9,164 nucleotides of DNA from Rickettsiales bacterium (GTDB taxonomy: Bacteria; Pseudomonadota; Alphaproteobacteria; Rickettsiales; JALZUV01), in assembly GCA_023301245.1 (NCBI GenBank), contig JALZUV010000085.1, positions 1-9,164 of the forward strand, in the 5' to 3' direction. How positions within the stretch are numbered: the stretch's first letter is position 1; each line of letters opens with the position of its first letter. The notes under the pieces are model-generated. The model was not told the DNA's origin and ran no database searches. It saw nothing but the letters and a program-made list of their open reading frames with translations. Below, piece by piece: positions 1 through 6,342 of the stretch. Made by a program: the position numbers and the translations under genes.

Positions 1-1
1 C

Positions 2-448
2 AACCCAAATGGCATTGAAAAGAGTGAGCTTGATGGTTTCCGCAATAGCGTCACCCATGACCGCCACGCACTGATTGGCGGATGGCGTGAAGCATTTGTC
101 GATTATGCAAATAACAAAGATAAAGTTAGCCCTGAGTTCCTCGATTTCTTATCGCATCAAGCAGCGGCTGCATTGCCCAAAGCCATGCATGATTGTATTA
201 TCGCTTTCGGCGAAACAGACTTCCGCGAAGATTTGCAAAAAATTGATATCCCCGTACTTGTGGTGCATGGCAAGGCCGACCAAATTTGCCCTGCGGCCAT
301 TTGCGCCGAAGCCACGATGGAACATTTAAAACATGGCCAATTAGAACTGATTGAAGGCGCACCGCACGGATTAAACGTGACGCATAAGCAAGAGTTAAAT
401 CAGCTGATGACTGGCTTCTTAAACCAAAAACTTAAAATGGCTAGCTAA
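2..448 (+). CDS. Alpha/beta hydrolase, non-haem chloroperoxidase/arylesterase type (C-terminal part, left-truncated)
   Basis: The reading frame is open from the left edge (base 2) to TAA at 446-448 and gives 148 residues, about half of the usual 270-280 of the family. The missing N-terminal half would hold the oxyanion loop and the nucleophile elbow (G-x-S-x-G), so catalytic competence cannot be judged here. What is visible is the C-terminal pair of the catalytic triad in typical surroundings. Asp93 of the fragment lies in VVHGKADQICP after a core beta-strand (IPVLVVHG), and His122 lies in EGAPHGLNVTHKQELN. This ending is characteristic of cofactor-free haloperoxidases/esterases, which in the cell are usually esterases or perhydrolases; the halogenating activity is a side reaction. 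It is cytoplasmic by family. It has no obvious link to the sugar genes, and its 3' end overlaps the convergent gene by 8 bases. The physiological substrate cannot be told. Confidence 0.85.
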   Translation, partial: NPNGIEKSELDGFRNSVTHDRHALIGGWREAFVDYANNKDKVSPEFLDFLSHQAAAALPKAMHDCIIAFGETDFREDLQKIDIPVLVVHGKADQICPAAICAEATMEHLKHGQLELIEGAPHGLNVTHKQELNQLMTGFLNQKLKMAS

Positions 449-1529
449 GCTGATGCTCGGCGACGGGCATTTCTTCAGCACGAGTTGCCCATTGTTTATC
501 TGACCTTTTTTCTACTCGTTGCATGATAGATTGACGAAGCTCATCTGCATTGCCATTCACCGCGCCTTGCGTTTCGAGGAAGCTCGCCGTTTTCGCGGCC
601 AGTGCTTCTTGTTGCTCCACCGATTGATGGGCGACGGTTTCGGCTACCATCTCTTCAAGATTTTCTTGTTCTGTTTGATTCATTTTACCCGCCGCATTTG
701 CCGAATCTTTATTAGCCGTCGCAATCACCACATCTGATGCGGCATAAGCAGCGCCTGTGGCCGCACTTAATTTCCAATTTTTGCCCTGCTGCTTTTTCTC
801 ATAAGCGCGGTAACCCCAAAAGGCTTCTGTCAGCATGGAGCCATAACCAAATAAACGCATTGGCTTTTCTTTAATCCAGCCAATCACGCCGCCTTGTTTA
901 TCTTCTGCTTGAGTGTTGTCGATAGATTTCACTTTTTCAGGCAATAGCATTGAGGTCGTTTTAATGAGTAACGACATACCGCCAACCAGCACATCGCCAA
1001 TCGGTTTTTTAGTGCCACCTGCTGGAGGGTTTTTATAAGATTTTATACCACTAACGAACAAGGTCGCTGCTCCTGCGGTGTAAAAAGCTAGCATCACTTG
1101 CCCTGCATGACGCTGCAATGATCGTTTCGCTTTTGTAAGCGCCCCCACCTCTGCTTGAGCAATCTGTGTAGATTGTAAATCCGCTGATTTATTATCTGCA
1201 TTATTTTGTAAAAATTCGGCGGTGCGTTTTGATAGTTCTTTAATTTCTTGTTCTTTATCAACCTTACCAAAAAAGGTAATAACCGCCGCCCCCAGCGTGT
1301 ATAACCAACCGGTTGCTTTCAACCAGCTTTTGTCAATTTCCTTACCACTATCATCTTTTTCTTTTGTGTAACCATCCAACAGCAATGCAACATCGCCAAA
1401 GCCATTTAATGCCCCTGCAATACGAAGCTTATTTCTCTCATAGAACGACTGCGGCGCAGGAGGCTCCTGCACGTTTAGCGATGAGTTTAATATTTTATTA
1501 CGGTTCTCCACGGTTTTATAATAGCGCAT
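441..1529 (-). CDS. Predicted multi-pass membrane protein of unknown family, paralogue of the 607-aa protein at 6343-8166
   Basis: 362 residues; I do not recognise a named family. The ATG is preceded by AAGGG (minus strand) at short spacing and a TATAAT box further up. Visible parts: a polar N-terminus (1-30); a helix pair at 31-90 (core RIAGALNGFGDVALLLDGY, then WLKATGWLYTLGAAVITFFG); a charged linker (90-140); a transmembrane-like segment at 142-161 (GQVMLAFYTAGAATLFVSG); a hydrophobic stretch at 177-197; a second helix pair at 218-274 ending YAASDVVIAT (262-271); and a Glu/Gln-rich helical C-terminus (285-362). No signal peptide or catalytic motif is apparent. The helix pairs, the transmembrane segment and the C-terminal domain each have a counterpart in the 607-residue protein: PM-x(16)-Y-x-A-Y, Y-x-A-S-D-x-V-I-A-T, AFYTAGAATL against ATFYTGATLL. 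I infer a structural or scaffolding membrane protein. A link to glucan storage rests only on neighbourhood. Confidence 0.8.
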   Translation of the reverse strand: MRYYKTVENRNKILNSSLNVQEPPAPQSFYERNKLRIAGALNGFGDVALLLDGYTKEKDDSGKEIDKSWLKATGWLYTLGAAVITFFGKVDKEQEIKELSKRTAEFLQNNADNKSADLQSTQIAQAEVGALTKAKRSLQRHAGQVMLAFYTAGAATLFVSGIKSYKNPPAGGTKKPIGDVLVGGMSLLIKTTSMLLPEKVKSIDNTQAEDKQGGVIGWIKEKPMRLFGYGSMLTEAFWGYRAYEKKQQGKNWKLSAATGAAYAASDVVIATANKDSANAAGKMNQTEQENLEEMVAETVAHQSVEQQEALAAKTASFLETQGAVNGNADELRQSIMQRVEKRSDKQWATRAEEMPVAEHQLS

Positions 1530-1649
1530 TCACCCTTAAAAAACCATTATAATACAGTCGTGTAACGCAATTGTAACAATCACATTGAAACTTGCATCAA
1601 TATGCGGCACATAAATGGGGCATTTGCATTTAACTAAAGGCCGCATTTA
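1530..1649. promoter_or_regulatory. Divergent intergenic region between the 362-aa gene and the alpha-glucosidase operon
   Basis: These 120 bases must carry the promoters for both directions. On the minus strand a perfect TATAAT (plus positions 1546-1551, context GTATTATAATGG) lies about 20 bases upstream of the 362-aa start and is a good -10 box; the -35 is poor. On the plus strand no convincing -10/-35 pair stands out. Two operator-like features are present: a perfect 11-base palindrome ATTGTAACAAT at 1570-1580 (5-base arms around a central A), and TGTAAC repeated at 1561-1566 and 1572-1577, 11 bases (one helical turn) apart. GCATTT occurs three times (1620-1625, 1626-1631, 1643-1648) just before the alpha-glucosidase start. 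A sugar-responsive regulator site is plausible but not proven. Confidence 0.45.
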
Positions 1650-3260
1650 ATGACCCAAAATGACTGGTGGCGTAGCGCCATAATTTACCAAATTTACCCA
1701 CGCAGTTTTGCCGATAGTAATGGCGATGGTGTGGGCGATTTGCGCGGCATTACGCAAAAACTCGACCATATTGGTAGCCTCGGCGTGGATGCAATTTGGA
1801 TATCGCCTTTTTTCAAAAGCCCGATGAAAGATTTCGGCTATGATGTGTCCGATTTTTACGATGTAGACCCGCTTTTTGGCACATTAGATGACTTTGATGC
1901 GCTGGTTGAAAAAGCCGATGCACTGGGCTTGAAAATTATGATTGATATGGTGCTTAACCATACGTCTGACCAAAATGAATGGTTTAAACAAAGCGCCAGC
2001 AGCGCCGATAATGATAAATCTGATTGGTATGTATGGGCCGATGCAAAAGCCGATGGCACGCCGCCAAATAACTGGATTTCGGTCTTTGGTGGCTCAAGCT
2101 GGCAGTGGCACACCACACGCAAACAATATTACCTACATAACTTTTTAAAAGAACAACCTGACCTTAATTTCCACTCTCCAACCCTACAAGAAGAGCTGCT
2201 GAAAATGATGGAATTTTGGCTTAAAAAAGGCGTGAAAGGCTTCCGTATGGATGCCTGTAATTTCTATTTCCACGATACCGAGTTGCGCGATAACCCGCCG
2301 CACGATCACATCAATAATCCGCAAGACCATGTGCCTGATATTAACCCCTACGGCATGCAAGAACATAGGTACGACCAATCGCGCCCAGAGACGGTGGCGT
2401 TTCTAAAGCGCTGCCGCAGCTTGATGAATCAATATGGCGCGACCACCAGCATCGCCGAGCTTGGCGCACTGGATGCCTACAGCCTAATGCATGATTATAC
2501 TGCCACGCATGATGCGCTGCACATGGCCTATGGCTTCCACTTTCTAAACGATAATTTCGGTGCTGATTATATTCATAAAACCGTACAAAAGATGGAAGAT
2601 TCCATCGGCGAAGGCTGGCCGTGCTGGGCATTTTCGAACCATGATGCCGCCCGTCCTATCACCCGTTGGAAGGCCGAAGAAGGCTATGAAGATCAATTCG
2701 CAAAATTGCTCATTAGCTTACTCACTTCGCTGCGCGGTTCTATCTGTATTTATCAGGGCGATGAGCTAGGGTTACCCGAAGCAGACTTGGCGTTTGAAGA
2801 TATTGTCGACCCTTACGGCCTAGAATTTTGGCCAGAATTTAAAGGCCGCGATGGCTGTCGCACACCCATGCCATGGCAAGCTCAGCAAGACCATGGCGGC
2901 TTCACAGAAGCGGCCAAACCATGGCTTCCCGTGCCTGACGAACATCGTATGCGCGCCGTCAGCGAGCAAGAAGATGATGCTGATTCTGTTTTGAACCATT
3001 ACCGCGAGTTTTTCGCATGGCGCAAAGATCAACCCGCCTTGTTGGAGGGTGAAGTTGAGTTACTCAATTTAGCATCACCGCTACTTGGGTTTATTCGTAA
3101 GACTAATACGCAAACATTGCTTTGTGTTTTCAACCTTAGCGCTACAGCAAAACCGCTTGCGCTTGAGGGTTATTCGCAGCGCAAACCTCTCGCTAATCAG
3201 CCGTTTGAAAATACGGGAGAAATCATCAATCCTTACTCCGCACTTTTCTTTACAGTCTAA
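1650..3260 (+). CDS. Alpha-glucosidase, glycoside hydrolase family 13 (GH13_23-like oligo-/disaccharide type)
   Basis: 536 residues, full length for the family, with ATG preceded by AAAGG at 9 bases. It hydrolyses terminal alpha-glucosidic bonds of small sugars (maltose, sucrose or isomalto-type) to release glucose. All GH13 landmarks are visible: N-terminal WWRSAIIYQIYPRSF; the calcium-type loop D22-SNGDGVG-D30; region I D99-MVLN-H104; region II GFRMD with nucleophile Asp201; region III with acid/base Glu270 (IAELG); region IV FSNHD with Asp332; then GRDGCRTPMPW (399-409) and a C-terminal beta domain ending INPYSALFFTV. There is no signal peptide, so it is cytoplasmic. The overall sequence resembles the Halomonas HaG/alphaproteobacterial alpha-glucosidases (DACNFYFHDTELRDNPP after the nucleophile), which in known members prefer disaccharides and can transglucosylate. 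It is followed 32 bases later by a sugar permease, so substrate uptake and cleavage are probably one operon. The exact linkage specificity cannot be set from sequence. Confidence 0.95.
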   Translation: MTQNDWWRSAIIYQIYPRSFADSNGDGVGDLRGITQKLDHIGSLGVDAIWISPFFKSPMKDFGYDVSDFYDVDPLFGTLDDFDALVEKADALGLKIMIDMVLNHTSDQNEWFKQSASSADNDKSDWYVWADAKADGTPPNNWISVFGGSSWQWHTTRKQYYLHNFLKEQPDLNFHSPTLQEELLKMMEFWLKKGVKGFRMDACNFYFHDTELRDNPPHDHINNPQDHVPDINPYGMQEHRYDQSRPETVAFLKRCRSLMNQYGATTSIAELGALDAYSLMHDYTATHDALHMAYGFHFLNDNFGADYIHKTVQKMEDSIGEGWPCWAFSNHDAARPITRWKAEEGYEDQFAKLLISLLTSLRGSICIYQGDELGLPEADLAFEDIVDPYGLEFWPEFKGRDGCRTPMPWQAQQDHGGFTEAAKPWLPVPDEHRMRAVSEQEDDADSVLNHYREFFAWRKDQPALLEGEVELLNLASPLLGFIRKTNTQTLLCVFNLSATAKPLALEGYSQRKPLANQPFENTGEIINPYSALFFTV

Positions 3261-3292
3261 AAAGGCTAAGTTGCTGGCAATAGGGGTAAAAA

Positions 3293-4624
3293 ATGACACA
3301 AGCAACGAGCACGGCTAAAACGCCACTGTCCTTCTGGCAGATATGGAATATAAGCTTCGGCTTTATGGGCATCCAGTTCGGCTGGGGCCTACAAATGGCC
3401 AATATGAGCGCCATTTACGAAATGCTCGGTGCGCAAGAACATCAATTAGCACTCCTATGGATTGCCGCTCCGCTTACAGGCTTATTAGTGCAACCCATCG
3501 TCGGCCATATGTCGGATAAAACATGGGGACGCTGGGGTCGCCGCAAACCGTATTTTGTGATTGGCGCAGTTATTTCTTCCATCGCACTCGTACTCATGCC
3601 CAACAGTTCGGCGCTATGGATGGCCGTTGGTTTATTGTGGGTTTTAGATGGCGCGATTAACACCGCCATGCAGCCGTTTCGCGCCTTTGTCGCCGACCTA
3701 CTGCCTAAAAAACAACAAGCACGCGGCTTTTCCATCCAAACGGTTTTAATCGGTATTGGCGCGATGGTTTCTTCGGCGCTGCCATGGATGTTAGCAAACT
3801 GGTTTGGCATGTCGGCGGAAACTTCGCCCGAACGCGCGATTCCCCAAACGGTGGAATGGGCATTTTACATTGGTGCGGCAGTATTATTAATTTGCGTTAT
3901 TTACACCGTATGCACGACCAAAGAATATCCGCCCGAAGATTTGGAAGCCTTCAAGGCCGAAAAAGCAAAAGGCAAAGGCCTTATGAATGGTGCAAAAGAA
4001 ATCCTCGGCTCGCTTGGCAATATGCCAGATGTCATGCGCCAACTAGCATGGGTACAGGTGTTTAGCTGGGCGGCGTTATTCGCTATGTGGACCTTCTTTG
4101 TACCCACGGTGGCGCGTAAAGTGTTCGGCGCGGTCGATGCGTCCGACCCGCTCTATCAAGAAGGCGCAAGCTGGGCGGGGGTTTGTTTCTCGGTTTATAA
4201 CGGAGTCGCATTAGTGATGGCATTTGCGCTCATTGCACTAGTGCAACGCTATTCGCCCAAACTTATCCACGGGGTATGTCTTGTAATTGGCGGAGTCGCC
4301 CTTGGCGTGGTGCCATTCCTTTCAACGCCTAACATGTTAATGCTCTCTATGTTCGGTGTCGGTATTGCGTGGGCATCTATTTTATCCATGCCCTATGCCA
4401 TGCTCGCCAGCTCCATTCCTGAAGGGAAGATGGGCGTGTTTATGGGATTATTCAACCTGTTTATCGTGATTCCGCAAGTGCTGGTAGCGCTACTTTCTGG
4501 CTTATTTGTCGAATATATGTTCGAAGGCGATTCCAGCTATATGATTGTGGTGGGCGGAGTATTCCTCGTTATCGGTGGATTACTCACCAAACGCGTCAGC
4601 TATCAGCATCATATTGAAAAATAA
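3293..4624 (+). CDS. Sugar:cation symporter, major facilitator superfamily (SLC45/GPH-like)
   Basis: 443 residues with about 12 hydrophobic segments; inner-membrane uptake of an alpha-glucoside, probably maltose or sucrose, with protons. ATG is preceded by AGGGG at 6 bases, and the gene lies 32 bases after the alpha-glucosidase stop, so it is probably co-transcribed. Family signatures are clear: IQFGWGLQMANM in helix 1 (27-38); GHMSDKTWGRWGRRKPY in the helix 2-3 loop (71-87); DGAINTAMQPFRAFVADLLP (119-138); a charged central loop (about 208-245); GIAWASILSMPYAML (357-371); and GVFMGLFNLFIVIPQ (381-395). These match the bacterial branch related to SLC45 and plant sucrose carriers, often found beside GH13 enzymes in alphaproteobacteria. 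No truncation or frameshift is seen. The substrate is inferred from the partner gene, not from a binding-site motif. Confidence 0.92.
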   Translation: MTQATSTAKTPLSFWQIWNISFGFMGIQFGWGLQMANMSAIYEMLGAQEHQLALLWIAAPLTGLLVQPIVGHMSDKTWGRWGRRKPYFVIGAVISSIALVLMPNSSALWMAVGLLWVLDGAINTAMQPFRAFVADLLPKKQQARGFSIQTVLIGIGAMVSSALPWMLANWFGMSAETSPERAIPQTVEWAFYIGAAVLLICVIYTVCTTKEYPPEDLEAFKAEKAKGKGLMNGAKEILGSLGNMPDVMRQLAWVQVFSWAALFAMWTFFVPTVARKVFGAVDASDPLYQEGASWAGVCFSVYNGVALVMAFALIALVQRYSPKLIHGVCLVIGGVALGVVPFLSTPNMLMLSMFGVGIAWASILSMPYAMLASSIPEGKMGVFMGLFNLFIVIPQVLVALLSGLFVEYMFEGDSSYMIVVGGVFLVIGGLLTKRVSYQHHIEK

Positions 4625-4632
4625 CCACGCCT

Positions 4633-4663
4633 TCATCAAACCTTAACATTCGTTCAGTATTAT
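4633..4663 (+). promoter_or_regulatory. Candidate promoter of the glycogen synthase gene
   Basis: The 71-base gap after the permease holds TCATCA (4633-4638), TAACATTC (4644-4651) and a -10-like TATTAT (4658-4663), followed by AAAGG. The same three blocks with identical spacings (N5, N6) lie before the 607-aa gene at 6253-6283. No consensus TTGACA -35 is present, so the promoter may need an activator. Read-through from the upstream sugar operon is also possible because no terminator hairpin is visible between the genes. Confidence 0.45.
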
Positions 4664-4683
4664 AAAGGTCACAACGTAACTTT

Positions 4684-4698
4684 AGGAGAGTTGGTTTG
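4684..4698 (+). promoter_or_regulatory. Ribosome binding site AGGAG with TTG start codon of the glycogen synthase
   Basis: AGGAG at 4684-4688 sits 7 bases before TTG at 4696-4698. This is the strongest Shine-Dalgarno in the window and fixes the start. The next in-frame ATG falls at residue 321, inside the C-terminal Rossmann domain, so it cannot be the start. Confidence 0.8.
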
Positions 4699-6237
4699 AC
4701 TGAATATAGTGCACCCTTAACGAGTTTTTCTGAAAAACTCACTCAAGGCTCAAAAAATCACCTTAGCATCTTGCATGTCGCAAGTGAGGTGAAGCCTTAT
4801 AGTGTTACAGGCGGCCTAGCCAGTGTAACGCGCGACCTTCCTATTGCGCAAGCAGCACTGGGACACGAAGTAACGGTCATCAGCCCTTGGTATCCTTCTA
4901 TCGATAAAAAGCACGATATTAAAACATTAGGTGAAGTCACTGGTATTCCATTTGATGGGGCGGAAACCTCCGTTACTTTAGGCGAAGCCCATCGAGATGG
5001 GGTGCGGTATTTATTTGTAAAACATCCTGATTTTAGCCGAGACACCGAAGAGATTTATGGTCACGGCGATGACGCTGAAAGATTCGCCCGCTTTAGTCGC
5101 GCCATCCCACAAGCTGCCGATTTTGCAGGCGTTGCACCCGATATTGTTAATTGTCACGATTGGCAAACAGGACATTTACCTGCTATTTTAAAACATAGCC
5201 ACCCTTCGCTTTTGCCTAAATCTTTTCAGAATGTTCCATCCACTTACACAATTCATCGTGGTGAATATGATGGAAGCCCCTTACCGCATGAAAAAACAAC
5301 GTACCTTTTGAGGTTACCAAACGATATTCACACAAAAACTCATTATGAATATGCTGGAAAAGCAAATCCAGTGTGGTCGGCCATTGGTAATGCCGATTAT
5401 GTAAATACCGTAAGCCCCAATTATGCAAAAGAATTGCTAGAAGAAGGCGGCTATGCAGGCCTTAATTTTGACAAGGAATTCAAAGATAAAATTAAAGGAA
5501 TTGTGAATGGTATCGACCCAGAAAACTGGACACCAACAACGGCCATCCCTGCCTTTACAGCCAATGATTTAACCAATAAATCTACCCACAAACAAAAATT
5601 ATGCGATGAATATGAGTTAGACCCATCGCGTCCAACCATCGGCATCGCCACTCGTATGGAACATGCCAAAGGAATGGGCTTATGTGCTGAAGCAATTGAT
5701 GGCATGGTAGAGCAAGGATGGAACCTTGTTATTGGCGGCGCAGGCCACGATCCATCTATTGTCTCCGCGCTTAAGCAAGCGGCGGCAAAACATCCTAATT
5801 TTGTGAAATTAACAGGTTGGATTAACGCCAAGGAAACCTTTTTAGGTTCTGATGCAACTTTAGTGCCGAGCTTAAGCGAGCCATGCGGCCTGACCCAACT
5901 AGAGGCACAAAGCGTGGGCGCAGTGCCTATCGTGCGTAGCACTGGTGGGCTCGCTGATACTGTAACTCAGGGAAAAACAGGATTTCGTTTTGATAAATTC
6001 GATAAAGAATCGCTACTCGCGGCCACACAAAAAGCCATAGACACGCTTCAAACCGAGCCAGAAAAATGGAAAGAGATACAGTGCAATTGTATCAATAAAG
6101 ATAACTCATGGGCAAAGAGCGCACAAACTTACGTGGCTGCATATAAAGATGTTATTGCCGCAAAGGGCAAGAACTGGACGAAAGAAGCGATGTCCGTACC
6201 TGATCAATCTGCAAATAAATTTGCTCATCGAGGCTAA
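4696..6237 (+). CDS. glgA: Glycogen/starch synthase, glycosyltransferase family 5, with non-canonical N-terminal donor motif
   Basis: 513 residues (E. coli GlgA is 477), starting at TTG. It adds glucose from a nucleotide sugar, normally ADP-glucose, to the non-reducing end of an alpha-1,4-glucan in the cytoplasm. GT-B fold landmarks: N-terminal LSILHVASEVKPYSVTGGLA (23-42), HDWQTG (154-159), TIHRGEYDG (185-193), YVNTVSPNYAKEL (235-247), NGIDPENW (271-278), ATRMEHAKG (318-326) with Arg320 and Lys325, SEPCGLTQLEAQ (394-405) with Glu395, and STGGLADTV (415-423). By alignment to E. coli, Asp137, His161, Arg300, Lys305 and Glu377 are kept, but Lys15 and Asp21 of the KTGGLAD motif are Val37 and Ser43. 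The first 22 residues are an extra polar leader and the last about 25 a polar tail. Its neighbours fit glycogen metabolism. Family assignment is firm; donor specificity or activity is open because of the two substitutions. Confidence 0.9.
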   Translation: MTEYSAPLTSFSEKLTQGSKNHLSILHVASEVKPYSVTGGLASVTRDLPIAQAALGHEVTVISPWYPSIDKKHDIKTLGEVTGIPFDGAETSVTLGEAHRDGVRYLFVKHPDFSRDTEEIYGHGDDAERFARFSRAIPQAADFAGVAPDIVNCHDWQTGHLPAILKHSHPSLLPKSFQNVPSTYTIHRGEYDGSPLPHEKTTYLLRLPNDIHTKTHYEYAGKANPVWSAIGNADYVNTVSPNYAKELLEEGGYAGLNFDKEFKDKIKGIVNGIDPENWTPTTAIPAFTANDLTNKSTHKQKLCDEYELDPSRPTIGIATRMEHAKGMGLCAEAIDGMVEQGWNLVIGGAGHDPSIVSALKQAAAKHPNFVKLTGWINAKETFLGSDATLVPSLSEPCGLTQLEAQSVGAVPIVRSTGGLADTVTQGKTGFRFDKFDKESLLAATQKAIDTLQTEPEKWKEIQCNCINKDNSWAKSAQTYVAAYKDVIAAKGKNWTKEAMSVPDQSANKFAHRG

Positions 6238-6252
6238 TTTTTTGGTGTTTCG

Positions 6253-6283
6253 TCATCAGCCTGTAACATTCATTAGCTATAAT
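6253..6283 (+). promoter_or_regulatory. Candidate promoter of the 607-aa gene
   Basis: TCATCA (6253-6258), TAACATTC (6264-6271) and a perfect TATAAT -10 (6278-6283) are arranged with the same N5 and N6 spacings as before the glycogen synthase. This suggests the two genes share sigma factor or regulator control. It lies in the 105-base gap after the synthase stop. No consensus -35 is seen. Confidence 0.5.
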
Positions 6284-6342
6284 TAACCTTAAGTAAACAA
6301 CAGTGCTGATAAAGCATTACAGATAAGGATTAATTTCAAGCC

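Noticed and set aside
75..329. Plus-strand open frame overlapping the hydrolase in another frame
   Set aside because: The overlapping frame encodes recognisable hydrolase residues (Asp/His triad members); this one does not resemble a protein.
3442..3810. 122-residue open frame on the minus strand inside the permease
   Set aside because: It is antisense to conserved SLC45-like motifs and has no plausible start context or protein-like pattern.
5451..5942. 163-residue open frame on the minus strand
   Set aside because: It lies wholly inside the glycogen synthase, opposite conserved GT5 motifs, and its translation has no coherent domain. It is a shadow frame.
4696..6237. Suspicion that the glycogen synthase is a decaying pseudogene because of the lost Lys/Asp
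   Set aside because: The frame is intact over 513 codons, with a strong ribosome binding site and all other active-site motifs kept. Divergent function is more likely than decay.
6231..6261. Possible terminator after glycogen synthase (GGCTAAT ... ATCAGCC with a T-run)
   Set aside because: The arms have a mismatch, and the T-run lies in the loop, not after the stem, so it is not a normal Rho-independent terminator.
6282..6297. CtrA-like site TTAACCTTAAGTAAAC
   Set aside because: It resembles the alphaproteobacterial TTAA-N7-TTAA box but the second half reads TAAA, and AT-rich spacers give such matches by chance. Not strong enough to list.
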